From the NCBI GenBank assembly GCA_001414485.1, contig LLEY01000043.1, forward strand, positions 1 through 64,000: a stretch of DNA of 64,000 nt. The letters are read 5' to 3'. Position numbers and translations under genes: made by a program. Of the stretch, positions 1 through 12,730 are shown in pieces (the first letter of the stretch is position 1; the number at the start of each line of letters is the position of its first letter). Origin of the DNA: Calycina herbarum. Lineage: Eukaryota > Ascomycota > Leotiomycetes > Helotiales > Pezizellaceae. Below the pieces are notes generated by a model, which did no database searches, was not told the origin of the DNA, and was given only the letters and a program-made list of their open reading frames with translations.

Positions 1-312
1 TTCCTTAGTAAAATTTCAATTTTAGATTTTTTTATAAATAAATACGTAAAGTGCACGGTTGTGCACAGACGTTTTTTGTATGAGATTTCAAGTGCGCAGG
101 GTACTGATATGCGCAGGGTACTGATATACCACGTTAGTAATAAATAGAGAGGAGGTATAAGAAGATATAGCGGTTCTTTTTAGCTAGGTCTTATATCTTA
201 AAGAGTACTTTAGTTTTCTATTTTCTAAAATAAATAAGGAAAAAACCTAGGAAGAAAAAAGCACGGTTTACAAAAAAATTGTCAAAAAGGAAGCTTAATT
301 CGCAACTCACTG
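1..312. mobile_element. Right-hand part of a TA-flanked TIR element (family M1)
   Basis: The segment ends in CGCAACTCACTG followed by TA (313-314). Bases about 262-312 match the right end of the complete element at 41554-42075: both have GTTTACAAAAAAA, then AAGCTTAA, then TCGCAACTCACTG. The matching left terminus is not found in the window, so it lies upstream or is lost. The sequence is A/T-rich with no coding capacity. TA flanks and short size fit a non-autonomous Tc1/mariner-type element. The family match is seen directly; the superfamily is inferred from TA alone. Confidence 0.6.
93..126. repeat. Two tandem copies of a 17-bp unit
   Basis: Unit TGCGCAGGGTACTGATA occurs twice without spacing (93-109 and 110-126), inside the element remnant at the window start. 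No function is apparent. Confidence 0.9.
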
Positions 313-674
313 TATCTTAGGAAGGTTGCTAGCTTTTCTCTCCATGAGAGCCATTCTCCTTCTTTGGCAAGAATCAGAGTATCGCGCATATTTGGCCGAA
401 ATTTCTCGATCAAGTGTGCAAGATGACAGTATGGGTCCCGATATCCAGAACGAGGGCGTGAAGAGAGAATAATACCAGTGAGAAATGGGTCTCTGCTGCC
501 CGTATAACGCTATTATTATGCGATTAGATACTACTCTTAGACTGGAAATGACATGTTCACAAACCATGTTCACTCAGTTTGAGCGCGACTACGAAGAGCT
601 CATACTGCCCCCCAAGTATTTGCCCAACTTCTGGATTGAACCCCTTTAAGTGGAATATGAAAAACAATGCAAAT

Positions 675-1603
675 TCAATCGGAAACTCCCTGAAGTCTGG
701 CTTTTGCCCAGCGAATGAATTGTAAGGATTCTGCCGGAAATGGGTTGAGCTCTTTCGCAGTGAGATCTGAGGCGGACTCCAAGGCATTTTCGAGGTCGGT
801 CCATTTATCAAACCAAATAAGTAACAAAACCTACAGTATAAAGACTTCGAGTCATCATCGCAAACTTCACAAGGAAGGGCCTCTTACCCTTGTGGCAAAA
901 TCCAACTGTACTGACTCAGAGGCTGAATATGGACCATTGAAGTCAAGATACCAAAACATCTTCGTCTTGCGATATAGTCTTGTTTTCCCTAGCTCCCAAT
1001 TTGGAATTCGGATGATCCGACCCTCGGAGTTCTCCGGGGCTCGTCATCATCACTTCGGTATCATTTGAGATAGCTTCAATGTCTTCTGTTGGGACTTCAG
1101 CTGACTTTGGTGTATGACAAGTGATGTAAGATGGAGTAGCTATACTGGGCATTCAGCAAACCACTTGGCACCAAGTATCAAGACTCACGCATTTCTTCAG
1201 CAACAATCATCTCATCGACCAACCCCTTCCTCTTTACAAAGCGACGCATCTTGTGCGGCGGCACTGCTTTTCCATCCAAGAAGAATTCGCTCTCCTTGCC
1301 TTCTTCCACCTTCCTCTTCACTTCTTTTCGAAGCATCACTCTCATATCAATATCCTTGACGTTTTTCTTGTCGATCTTCCAGGCTGCGATGCGTTTTTTA
1401 TATTGCTGCTCCCTATTTCACGAGTTGTGAGCTACTATTCCTGTGACAAACAAGTAAAACGAAAGCGATGATCGAACATACGTTCCTTCAAATCCATATC
1501 TTTCCTGCATGATATCTTGGACCTCAGAAAGAGGTCTATTCTCAACATTGTAAAGTTGATTGATTCGTTCTTTCTGGGCGTTCCAGTCTGTGCGATCTTC
1601 CAT
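675..1603 (-). CDS. Clr5-domain protein (222 aa model, five exons)
   Basis: The proposed exons are 1482-1603, 1189-1412, 952-1100, 888-905 and 675-830, read on the minus strand; they sum to 669 nt. Residues 1-60 look like the fungal Clr5 domain: a Trp/Lys helix (DWNAQKERINQLY), LSEVQDIMQERYGFEGT, then across intron 1 EQQYKKRIAAWKIDKKN. Clr5 domains are helix-turn-helix-like and common in ascomycete proteins; the founder, fission yeast Clr5, acts in silencing. The rest is charged, with no second domain that I recognise, ending in an acidic helix and RWAKARLQGVSD. The start is the first Met in frame before the domain. Exon 4 is only 18 nt and its splice sites were chosen to keep the frame, so the C-terminal half is less certain. 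A DNA-binding or chromatin role is inference from the domain. Confidence 0.7.
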
Positions 1604-2632
1604 CTTGAAATGAGTTTGTCGAATTGACTTTCCCGAAAATGAAAATTCAAAAAGCGAAATTCTTCTGAAACAATTCAAATGAAGAAGCAAAGATCACGTC
1701 TCTGGAAATTCACAACTCTTTTATCTTCCATCGTCTCCCCTCAGCCTCGTTTCCGTATCACCAGTTCCACGTGATAGGAACTTTTGTTTGCATGAATTTA
1801 CACCCCTGTCGTCGCGTCTTGACTGGACAATTTCTCCCATTCGTTCGTAGGCTTGAAAGGTGAAACTGGCTTAACGGGCGTCATGTGGATTTCAAAAGCG
1901 GCACTGCTTTTAGGAATTGACAAAAGTTCCTTCAGCGAGGCTGGGGAGTTGTGCTACCAAAGTCTCGGTCAGCTATTCTTTCAAAAAAATCCCAGCATAA
2001 TCGATTTAAGAATTTAAGGCATACCAGACAACCAGAGACTTGATTTAGTGTTTTCGAGTCTTACTTGAACAATCAAAGATTTTAAGGAATTCATAAGGAA
2101 TTCAGTTTGTGATGGCCATCGTCCCCCAAAGTACGCCCCATTAGACCAAGGTGCATTGAACAATCAAATAACAACCGCCTTTCGTGGTGACTCCTGAAAC
2201 AACAACTTAGTTGTTCCAGAATAAGAAGCAAAATCTAGAAAAAAATAACTAGGGCAATGACAAACAGAAAAAAGCCATCAAGCTACTTGCAGCATTGGAA
2301 GAAAATAAGTCAATAGTCCACAACATCTCGTCTCCCAAAAATTCCAAACCTTTATATTCGGAAGACCCATTTAAACACCAAAAACTTTGCCAGAAATTAG
2401 ACACCATAAATACGTATCTTCATTCCCCAATCTTCGAGCCATTTAATCTCAGCTCTGCCTGGCCTAATATATTCAAGCATCATCTCAAACCTATCTTACT
2501 CCCCTCCCAAAAATAGCTAAAAAACACCAGTTGTCCCATACCTAGTTAATCCATCTCTAAATCACAATCCCCAAAATACCCCTGCTTCTCCCCAACACAA
2601 CCCGAGCTTTTTCATCCAAAATCGAAAAACAT
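1604..2632. other. Intergenic, about 1.0 kb
   Basis: Region upstream of the Clr5 gene and downstream of the snf5 stop. It is A/T-rich near 1980-2300. No tRNA arm, TIR or convincing ORF is seen; the 73-codon ORF at 2295-2516 has no recognisable features. Confidence 0.7.
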
Positions 2633-4901
2633 CTAGCTCCCAGAGCCCTTCTCAGCAGTAGCTTTCGCCTTATCAGCAGCAATCCTCAAATCCACCCGTT
2701 CCCTATGCGCCCGATTCTTAAGATGCACTTCGAAATTCTCAACAGTGGTGTCGGGTCCTGGTGTGTACAGCTTCCCCGGACAATCTTGACAGCGGATACG
2801 AGGGAGGTACATGTATTTCACACCCTCGGTGGTATCTTTTACATTTGGGATAGGCGCGTTGGTTGTGGTGCTTACGGCGGAGTGTTTCATGACGGACTCG
2901 AAGCGGTCGGTGGGCCAGGATTTGCGGAGTTCGTCGAGGCCTGCTAGGAGCCAGTCTGGGGCGGGAGGCTGAAGAGTTTGTTAGTTGATTGCTTTTGGGG
3001 ATGAGATATGGGGTTTTGAGTATCAGACTACTCATCAAACAGTATATACTCAAGAGTCGAGGCGCAAAGACAGAATGAAGGGAAACAAAACTTACTGGAG
3101 GTTGGCTCGAAACCCCCGGAGGAGGTGCATCAACTCGACCAATTTGCCCTTGAACCGCTGGGGTTGTCGGAGGCTGTAATGGTTGAGTTGATGTTCCGGG
3201 GGTTGAAGGAGGTCCCATTGTACGTGGGACTGGCCCTGGCGTACTGGCCGTTGCCGATGGGGCTCGGGGAAGAGGCGGTGGTGGTTGTGGTGTCGGTGTC
3301 GGAGTAGGTTTTCCTACTCTTATATCTCGAGCAAATTTCCTCAGTCTTTCTCGTCCAACCTTGAGTTTGATAATGAATGTTGAGTTGTCAACACTCTCTT
3401 CACGAACATCACGTCCACCGAATCTCCTACTCGAAGTTCTCGTTTCATGGTGATGTATAATTGCCGCCTCAGGGGTCTCGGATCTTCCAATGTTGGCCAT
3501 TCTTTGCTGAGCTTGTGTGGCAGCGCCTCGCATACCCCGCGTTCTGGCTGTACCAGATGCCAAATTCGAAATCGCAGGAGACTCTGGCGATGAATCTTCA
3601 CTCTCTGAAGATTCTGTAAGGTCTCCACCTTGGGTTCCTTTCTTCCCTCTTCCTGCGGGACCCCCAACCTTTTTATACAGACGACTTTCCTCAACCTTCT
3701 CGGCAGCACCAGGAAGCACCGAAGAAACAACAAGAGTGCGCACAGTCCGTTGTCTATCCTTGAGGTCCGGTAATGTTGGCCCTCCTCTTCTATTTACAGA
3801 ACGTTTCTGCCTTCTCTGTTCTCGGGAATATATAACTTCGGTTCTATCCAAATCTGCCTCCGTAACCTCATACAGGTACGGCGAAAATTCTCTGGCTTGC
3901 TGTTGAGGGCGGAGCACCGTTGTGAGAGGAGTCGGTAAGAATGAGCTGATCAAGTCGGCATCTTCCAAAGGTCTTCCGTCGAATGGGTGTCCAACAATAA
4001 ACAGACTTCTCGTAAATAACTGACTTTGTTCTCGTATACAATGGGCAATCGCTGTGGTAAATTCCCCCGATAACGACAATTCCCTGGCCATGCTTTGCGC
4101 AAATTCCTCTGGCGAATTTGAAGGGTTATTAATCTCCCATTCAAATTTATCTTCCAGGGTATGAGGTCCAATGGTGATATTCAACTTGATGAGTATCCGC
4201 ATTTCTTCATTTTTGTACGCCGAGTATGGCAATTCTGGATCGAGGGCATCTTCTTCTATATATACTTGTGGGTAGAAATCGTTCAGCTGTTCACGCAACT
4301 GCTGCAAAACTTGGTCCATGACAGGCGTTGAGGCTGGAAGTGGAAGCCCCATATCCTCAACTAATTGAGCTGCAAACAATTCGGGTGAAACGGTTCGGTC
4401 GTGAAGGTTCCATGTGAAGGTATCGCGTAGCTTGACTTTATCCCAGTCTACCTCGATGCGTATGGGTATTAATTCCTCAACCTGCTCCGCCTGTTGGTTC
4501 ATGTCCTTGCGCTTAACGCGCAGCTTGGCTGTCTTTCTGTGTCCCAGCCGTGGCTTCGCATTGGGGTATACAAGTTTCGTTGGGCCATCTGTGAAACCAT
4601 TCCCATATCCTGCATAACCCTCGCCGTGCAAGCGGCTGGGAGGAAACCACTGTCGATACTCCTGACGGATCTTTCGATAGTCCTCTTTCTCGCTGGTGAT
4701 GTGGTTGTATTCTTTGCGGCGTCTGTTCTGATCCGCGATGAGAGCTTCGGTATGTAAGAATTCCCGATTGGTATACTGATCGAGTAAATATTTGTCCAAG
4801 TCCTCTTTCGTTCGCTCCCGATGGGCTAAGACTTTGCTGGTCGCATTGGTAGGCGCGGCCGCATCAACATCCGCCGATTCCTTTTGAGGGTCGGGCGCCA
4901 T
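2633..4901 (-). CDS. snf5: SNF5/INI1-family subunit of the SWI/SNF remodelling complex
   Basis: Core scaffold subunit of an ATP-dependent nucleosome remodeller, acting in the nucleus. Two exons (3096-4901 and 2633-2968) joined across a 127-bp GT-AG intron give 713 aa. Residues about 145-212 are the first SNF5 repeat (IRIEVDWDKVKLRDTFTWN) and about 235-300 the second (IKLNITIGPHTLEDKFEWEI, then SPEEFAQSMARELSLSGEF and IAHCIREQ). This is followed by a basic stretch ending NRRGGPTLPDLKDRQRTVR, typical of Snf5 rather than its RSC paralogue Sfh1. The middle is Pro/Thr-rich and probably disordered. The second exon restores a conserved fungal tail (ALPRIRCQDCPGKLY-like, then HLKNRAHR). Without the splice the frame runs into unrelated residues and stops at 2739. 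It is transcribed divergently from the gene at 5353. Snf5 versus Sfh1 was judged from motifs only. Confidence 0.9.
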
Positions 4902-5352
4902 GATAGACGCATTCGCGATGGGATCGCGACGAGTGTTGAAGTCGTATCGCGTGGTGGTGGAACGAGAGGGGAGGTTGGGAGATGCCGAGTATTTTGATTT
5001 TGATTTTGATTTTGGACTGGAACTGGGCTGGCAGTCGCGACACAGCTGGATCCCCTAACCTCGTAACAAGGTTATGGTGGTTGCGTTGCGCAGCGTTGTG
5101 ATGCTGACTAAACTACGGTGGCCGAGAATCTCCTCTCCGCCAAAACGCAGGTCAGGTTGACGGGAAACTCGAGATCTGCTGGCACGACAGGGATCTACTC
5201 AGTACTGCATTCATTCGTTAAGCTGCCGCACAAACGTAAACGTCCCCCCCTCATCCTTACTTTCTACGCAGAATCAACTACAGAACCTTCATCCGCAGAG
5301 AGAAGACTCGACCCCACACATTTCTCCATCTATACCTTTCCAAACCGGCATC
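4902..5352. promoter_or_regulatory. Divergent promoter between snf5 and the EBP1-like gene
   Basis: There are 451 bp between the two start codons, so both promoters must lie here or overlap the genes. It contains a short (TTTTGA)n run at 4991-5015 and pyrimidine-rich stretches before the plus-strand ATG (about 5240-5340), common in fungal housekeeping promoters. No TATA box was assigned. Confidence 0.6.
4991..5015. repeat. Short TTTTGA hexamer repeat
   Basis: About four tandem copies of TTTTGA lie in the promoter shared by snf5 and the EBP1-like gene, a likely site of length variation. Confidence 0.85.
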
Positions 5353-6837
5353 ATGGCAGACAAGAAGGAAGTCGAGGAAGTCGGTATGTGCGATTTTATT
5401 ACCCCTCGTGTGAGGTGGTGGGATGTTTGCTACCCCGCTATCCGCAACACAATGTCCATTATTTGCCAGCAGAACGGGAAGAATATAGCAGAAGGACTGA
5501 TTTTCGAGTTGTAGACTACACCCTCAACAACCCAGATACCCTCACCAAATACAAGAGCGCTGCTCAAATTTCCCAAAAGGTTTTGGAAGCTGTCTCTGCC
5601 CTCTGTGTTGCCGGCGAGAAGATCGTCACCATCTGTGAGAAGGGAGACAAACTCTTGGAAGAGGAGATTTCAAAGGTCTACCGTGGAAAGAAGATTGTCA
5701 AGGGTGAATTCTTTATCTCCTGCCATTCAGGCTATGTCCAGAAGTGCTCTACTAATACTTTGGATCAGGAATCTCCCACCCAACTACTGTTTCACCATCC
5801 TCATTCGTTACCCCATATACTCCTCTTCTGTCCGATGAAACCGAAGCTGCACGAACTTTGGAGGAAGGTGAGGCTGTCAAAATCCAGCTAGGTGCACAAA
5901 TCGATGGTTTTGGAACAATTGTCTGCGACACCATCATAGTCGGTGGTGCAGCTGAAGGTCGAAACGTTGATCTGTTGCTGGCTACATACTACGCAAACGA
6001 GCTTCTTTTGAGGTTGATGGTTCCACCTGGACTCTTAGCAACTGGTACAGATGAGGAGAAAGCTAAAGCTGCCAAAGTCAGAGCTCCAGCTCAGAGCAAG
6101 ATTACCAGTCTTCTCGAGAAGGTGGTGAAGAGCTACGACTGCAACTTGGTCGAACACACCACCAGCTGGCAGTTTGAGCGGAATGAGATTGAAGGAAAGA
6201 AGAAGATTATCCTTGCTCCAGGTGATGGTACCAAGGGTGATGGAACTCCTGAGGTTGGCGATGTTTGGGGTGTGGAGATGGGTGTAAGTTTGGGTTCCGG
6301 AAAGATCAAGAACTTTGAGAACAGAGCCACTCTGCATCGTCGAACCACCCTCACATACGCCCTTAAGCGACCAAGTTCAAAAAAGATTCTCAACGAAGTT
6401 GTAAAGAAGTTTGGCACTTTCCCATTCAGTTTACGCCAGTTGGAAGACGAGAGAGATGCCAAGGTAGGGGTTGTCGAGTGCGTTCGTGGTAACGTTTTCC
6501 GACAATATGAGGTTGTTGGTGATAAAGACGGAGAGGCAGTCGGCCGACTATTGACTACCATTGGTAAGCCGATATATACGAGATCATTATCTATCTACAC
6601 AGTATATACTAATTCATTGTTTTAGCAATCACCAAAAACGGTCTTCAAAAGCTCGCCGCACCACCTGCTCTTGACTTGTCCAAGTTGAAGACAGACAAGA
6701 AAATCACCGATGAGGAAGTCCTCGCAATCTTGGAGCAACCTCTTGCTAAGGAGTCCAAGGCCAAGAAGAACAAGAAGAAGAAGCCAGCCAAGAAGGCTGC
6801 TGGTGCTGAGGAAGAGGAGAGCAGTGACGACGAGTAA
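5353..6837 (+). CDS. cdb4: EBP1/PA2G4-like M24 aminopeptidase-fold protein
   Basis: Proliferation-associated 2G4/EBP1 family; the fission yeast member is Cdb4. Members have the methionine-aminopeptidase fold but are regarded as non-catalytic; they bind RNA and ribosomes and affect growth. Four exons (5353-5383, 5515-5703, 5769-6563, 6626-6837) give 408 aa. The start MADKKEVEEVDYTLNNPDTL, the segment YKSAAQISQKVLEAV, CDTIIVGG near residue 115, and RNVFRQYEV are visible. The tail is a Lys-rich run (KAKKNKKKKPAKKA) then acidic EEEESSDDE, as in family members that bind RNA. Length fits the family (about 390-410 aa). The short first exon was chosen because splicing GTCG to ACTAC rebuilds the conserved VDYTLNN start. 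It shares a divergent promoter with snf5. Confidence 0.9.
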
Positions 6838-8209
6838 AGCACGTGATGCGGCTGGGCAAACGGGATCACCTCCATCCATAGTGCCAGGGGTTTTTCTCAT
6901 GGTCATATTATTCTTTTCGAGTCTGGATACTGCTGCCAACACTGCTACGGGGCATGTTCAGCAAGATTTGCTCTGGCCGCGTTTTGTTAGTTGCCAAACA
7001 GCGGGGACCAGCCCACCAGAGTGTATATTTGGGCGATTCAAAAATCTTATTTGATTCGGGATTTTCAGTGCTGGGACAATAGCGTTTCTCGACTGGAAGA
7101 ATAAAAATATGTACCCAACATGGATTTTGGTGCTTGCTTGTTAAATGGGAGGGGATGTTGATTAAAAATTCGAAAATTCGAAAATTGGCGCCTAACAGTG
7201 TCTCATCTTTGACATGGTCATGATTTCCCTTGTTTTACTTCATCTTCTCCAGCAGGAACATTTTAAAAATCAACTCTCACAACTGTGTGAATTTTCTACG
7301 TGCTCTTCACCATCCACCGCTCGTTTGCCCAAGTGGATACCTAAAATAGGGGATGTAGGTAGACTGGCACGCGATGGACAGAAAAAGCGGCAGAAACACT
7401 ACCTCACTCGTTGTTTCATTTCTCTAGGGTAATTCAATTAGGACAGTTTATACTATTGGGTTAATTACCGTGCATAGTTCTAGAAGGTTGAAACCTACAA
7501 GGTAACTATTTACTGCCGCTTTTATTGTCCACCAGGGAAGAGAACTAGTTAGGATGACTCATGTGAGCCACTAACAGGTTAACCCATCATGGCTGGTACT
7601 AGATCGGACCAAGATATAATCATGATGAAATGCCAGCTGCCCACGTAACAAGAAATCCATTCAGTAGTATGCACCATCCCCAAAAGCTACAGGTCGAATT
7701 AAGCGAGATAGGGTTTTCTCTTTTCTCCCCGAGCTTTGTCCTTGGAAAGAACACAAACAACCACACGTATCAACGCACCACCATCCAACAAACATCGAGG
7801 CCGCTTTCAGATCTCAACAGTGTTGGAGTTAATCTTCACGACAAAGAACGCCAGCTGAAAAGTTTGTCTAGATTGAGCGTCCTTGCAGGTGATTCGACAC
7901 GTGAGGTTAAGGGGAATTTCGCGTAGGCCTACGGGGGCCACCAGCGCGCTGGGCCAGTCAGTACCAATAACCTTTAAACGAGAACCTCCTGAAAAGCAAA
8001 AGCACCAAACCCTCCCGCATCACCTTCGACTGCGCGAGTACAGCAAACGTGCAAGGTCCAAGTCACCGAGGAGTATTGAATTCTGCACCCCCGTCTTCAG
8101 CATTTACTAACTGCCTTCTAGTCTTGCTTGTTTTTGCGCGTCGCAACATTGAAGGGAGGAGGCGACTCCAGGGAGCCCGAAAACCACCACCACGCCACGA
8201 GTAAAAACA
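6838..8209. other. Intergenic, about 1.4 kb
   Basis: Contains the 3' end of the EBP1-like gene and the upstream region of rco1. Short plus-strand ORFs at 7630-7926 and 7883-8110 have no domain and lie where a 5' leader is expected. No tRNA, repeat or mobile element is seen. Confidence 0.65.
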
Positions 8210-11200
8210 ATGCCAACTCCCACCTTTTCAGCGCGACCGACACGAACAAGTCGTTACTCAAGCCCATTCACAAATGGCACCGGAACCGCTGCCTCGGAAC
8301 CACCAAGCACAATGACAGAGGCTGCCCCGAGACAGAAGACCCTGACGGACATGTGGAGCGAGCCGGCTCTGCCAGCTGCTCGCCCAAGTTTTGCAGAGGC
8401 AGGATTTACAAGAGGAGGGACGGTAGCGAACATGGCGCCGCTGGGAACCCTTCCAACCCCGAAGATGATGAAGTCTGCGGGCAGAGGTGAGGTTCGGGAT
8501 GGCCCAGGAAGGGTGAAGCGATCAGAGGCTTCAAATGCCACCACACCCGAGACGCCAGAGCCTCCTATTCTTACAACAACACGACGGTCGCAATCTGCGA
8601 AGACGGAGGCCACTACACCTGCACCTGCACTTTCTCCAAAGACACCTCGAGAGCAGACGAGTCCACCTCAGAAAATCCCCGAGAAGTTGCAAAAGGACCC
8701 CTTGGATCAAGGCGTCTCGGCGGCCGCATCAACTATCGTGTCAACGACAGCCTCGCAATCACCTCGACCATCGCCGCTAGAGCACAATCACACTCGAAGC
8801 TTGTTGCCCGAGCCCTTCAACCCTCCTTATGACGCCGCCTGGGACGACATCGAAGACGACGACTCAATAATGGTGGACCTCGAAACTTCGGATAAGGTGA
8901 TTGAGGCCGCGGTGGAGAGAGCTGTGCTTTACGGTCGATACCCTACCGCCTATGCTCTTCGTACTCTCTATGATGAGCATCGATCCGATGATAGGATCGT
9001 TCGTATGATCGAGTCCAACTACTATTCCACAGCTTCTCTCAAGCAGCGCCAGGAGTTCACCAAGATGTTGTCAGAGAAAAAGCGAGAAGGCAAGAAGGAC
9101 CGCACCGCAGAGTATTATTTCCTAGGTGATGGTAGCGATCCCCCGCCTCGGCCGGTTTTATCAGCTGTCAGCGCAGCTCTCACATACGACTCGCCTGCTG
9201 GTGTCTCTTCTTTGGTTGATCATGCAAGATCAGGTTCACAGAATCCAACTTCACCACACGATTTCGATATTTCACATATATTGAAAAAGCAGAAGAATAT
9301 TACGCATGTCTCGCCCTACCCCCCACTCGCAAGTGCCTTTACCTCCTTCACAAGCGCGAACGTCAAACCCTACAAGAGTCTTTACAGCCAGATACCAGAG
9401 ACTCCTACTCAAAATGGGACTCCTGCACCGGCTCCTACACCAGCCATCGCTTCATCGCCTCCTGTCTCTGCCCCAACGGCGCCCATGACTCGGACTCGGT
9501 CGGGTTCACTTTCAAGCACATCTTCGCTCTCATCGGTGGATGAAAAGGTACTCGAAACGGATTTGGTTGATTCCAATGGCTTGCCAAGCGCCGTCGGGGA
9601 TATTCCCTCGCCACGCTCGAGCAGAAAAAAGCGAGCTGCAGCACCGGTTCTCGTTGAAAATGGACGAGATCACGGTGTCGAGAATGGCGATGAGGACATG
9701 GAAGACGACGCAGCCTACGGAGTCGAGGTCCAGCCTGCTGTCGCGAGACAGTGGAATTTCTCGTCGCGGAGGAAGAAGGGCAAGAAGGGCAAAAAAACTG
9801 GCAGGGGAAAAGCCGCGCATGCAACAGTAGCAACAGGCCCCAATGCATCCGGCCCAAGGCCGGCCAACAATATCAGGGCTACGCGGGCCAGTTCCAATCT
9901 CGCCAGCGCAAGCGACCAGAGTAACCTCCCCAGTTCTCGCATCTCTTCTCGCCATTCCACACAAGAGCCCCTGCAACTGCACAACAATCATCGTCAATCG
10001 TCGACGCAACCACAACCAATCCCCGCCACACAACCACCCAAGCACAAAACTGGGCCAAAAACATATACCTTTTCCACTGTGCCACGACCCTCGACTTCTG
10101 CAGCCTCGACGCCCACCTCAACTCAACTTTCTTTTTCATCTAACCCCATCGCCACGAGAAGATCAAACAACGCAAACGCAGCGAGTGCAAACGCCGAAGT
10201 CGATATGGCGCCGGCTCGTCTGGTCCAAGATGCGGCGCCTGTTTCGAGCAAACCAGAAAGAAATCCCTACTTTCCTTCTGCTCCCTCTGGAATTAAGATC
10301 AAAATCTCCAAGAAAAAAGATCACACTCCGCTAGAACCAGAGAGCGAGGAGTCGATTCTCCGCAAACGCACTGCACGAGAGAAGACCAATGCAGCTCCAA
10401 TTCGGGAGAGTTTTGAGCGCCATCAAGTTCAGCCTCCTCAGGCAGACGAGACAGCCTCAGAGGGTGGTGATTTTGTTCCTCCGGCCTCTTCAAGACGTCC
10501 GACCAAAAAGCGCCTTCTCAACACCAGAGAGACGAGAAATCGATACAACCATGGTTCCGAGAACAGCTCTCCTACCTTACTCTCCTTCCAACCAGACCAT
10601 CCATTTGGCTCAGAGTCTACGTCTCGTGCTGGTACACCCTTAGTAGGCAATCGCCCTACCAGAAAGGCAAAGGGTCCACGTACCAAACACTCGTAAGTCA
10701 TTCATTTTCGTTTTTCCAGCATTTTTATCCCTCGAAGCGTGCGGCATTCAAAAGTTACCACCTTGAGCACGGTTCCACGACCGAGAGCCATCCTTCTTCC
10801 TGCCTGGAAGTTTGTGTGCGGTCGCACCGTGCGACCAGCCGAAAGTCTCTTTCTGGCGGCTCACAGTGTTTTCATCTTTCAAGGCGAATTGTTTTGGAAT
10901 ACTGCTAATGCGATTTTGCAACAACAGGCCCGAAAAGAAGAAAGGTGGTCCTTCTGGCGGTGAGCGAAACAGCCCGTCTGGTGGTCCCACGGAGAATAAA
11001 GTAAGAAATTTTATTGTTCTCTATTTGCGTGCTTCATTCATTCTTCATTTGGAGATAATTCTCCAATCCTCCTACCATCAACCTCTTGATCTTAGTTGTC
11101 AAACGATGGCCACGCTCAAGAGTTTGACTCGGGTCAGCTTCTGACTACGAAGTCTGTACCGGGGGGCAATGCCAATCTCTGCTCCGCCCTTGCCGAGCGC

Positions 11201-12730
11201 TGCCAGACCATGCGACCCCCACATCACCAATGAAACTTGCCACATTTCTTCTCTTTCCATCCTGATCCATCATGATCCATCATCCACATGACATCTCACG
11301 AGCTCCACAACTGACTGATGATTCAGGATGAGAACGACGAACAGTGCAGTGCCTGTAATGGCAACGGCGAGCTCGTGTTGTGCGATGGCTGCACACGTTC
11401 TTTCCACTTCAAGTGCGTGGATCCGCCTATGATCGCCGGTGCTCCTGATCTCCCACCATCATGGTTCTGCAATACCTGTGATTTCAGCCACCACCGTCGT
11501 CAAAACGCGGAGAACCCCAATTCTGCTTTTGGTGAACTGCTCTATAATCTTGAGTCTAGGAATCCACGAGCTTTCAGACTTCCAGAGGATATTCGGGAAT
11601 ATTTCGAGGGAGTCGTCACCGGTACTGAAGGCGAGTATGAAGAGCCGGCACCCCCAACGAAAGCAAAGTAAGTTGCATAGTATCTTTCCAACGCGAAGAT
11701 TAGTCTAATTTCGATATAGGAATAAGGGAGGCTGGTCCGAAGAAGCAGCACCTGATTACTACCGCACGAAGGACTCCAAGGGCAAGCCCATTCTCTGCCA
11801 TCATTGCCATACCTCAGCATCTCCACCTAATCGGATGATCATTCCTTGCTCTACGTGTGGTTTGTACTGGCATCTTGATTGTCTGGAAACCCCGTTGGCA
11901 AAGGAACCTCCTGCTGGGAGACCATGGCAGTGTCCCGCTCACATTGATGATGTTTTGTCCGTTCTTCCTCTGAAGCTCGGCCAGGCTCATCGATGGCGAA
12001 AGATCAAAGGTGCCGTGGCTATCATTCCTTCGATCCCACGTGGAACGAGAAACAACGGTCACATTGAGATTGAAACGTCGCCCAGTGATGGAGATGAGCC
12101 AAAGGGATTCTACGAGGAGACACAGTTCGGCACTGTTTACAAACTCCCAGAGGAAGGCCTAAAGCTCGATTTCATTTCCAAGTATGTTTTACTCATTTCA
12201 GGCTGAAACATATTCTAACGTGCGTCACAGAGTCAAGGGGCAAGGCGGTGGTATTTCCCGATCAGGTTTCCTCAACCGAAACATCCCATCACCAAATGTG
12301 CCCGACTACAATACCCGAACTATTGCTGAACAGCAGGCCGCCCTCAATCTGGCTCTTCTATCTACTAAAGCAACAGATGTCAGGGACGGTACCGTAACTC
12401 TCATCGAGGCCTTGCTGGTAAGTAATAATGAGATGAATCTCGTTTCATCCTCCGTCTCTCATGACGCAATCCGCGTGCCAGGCTGACTAAATATGATAGG
12501 ATCATGCTCCTCAACCTGTTCTTGATATGTTGGCTGTACCAGACGCAACAAACCTCGATCAGCCCTTGAAATCTTTGAAGAACCTCCCGGAGATGGAGAT
12601 GAGAACTTTGAAGGCTTTGCAAAAGTACCTGAATCGCGAATTAGGTCCTTCTGATGACGATGACGAGGCCCCACAACGAAAGTCAGTCAAGAGAAAACGA
12701 AGCCCAGGAAGCAGCGAAACAATATCCTAA
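8210..12730 (+). CDS. rco1: Double PHD-finger protein, Rco1-like subunit of an Rpd3S-type deacetylase
   Basis: Six exons (8210-10692, 10928-11000, 11327-11667, 11720-12181, 12231-12417, 12500-12730) give 1258 aa with all phases matching. Residues 1-850 are low-complexity, Ser/Pro/Thr-rich and probably disordered, with basic patches (KKGKKGKKTGRGK) and one folded-looking segment (VIEAAVERAVLYGRYPTAYA) near residue 230. PHD1 spans about 857-906 (CSACNGNGELVLCDGC, FHFKC, WFCNTC). A second, atypical PHD spans about 990-1042 (CHHC, IPCSTCGLYWHLDC, WQCPAH). In Rco1 two PHD fingers flank a Sin3-interacting region, and the complex reads histone H3 tails and removes acetyl groups behind RNA polymerase II. 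The order matches Rco1 (fission yeast Cph1). The second intron carries an in-frame stop, so splicing is needed to reach the PHD exons. Function is inferred by family. Confidence 0.82.
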
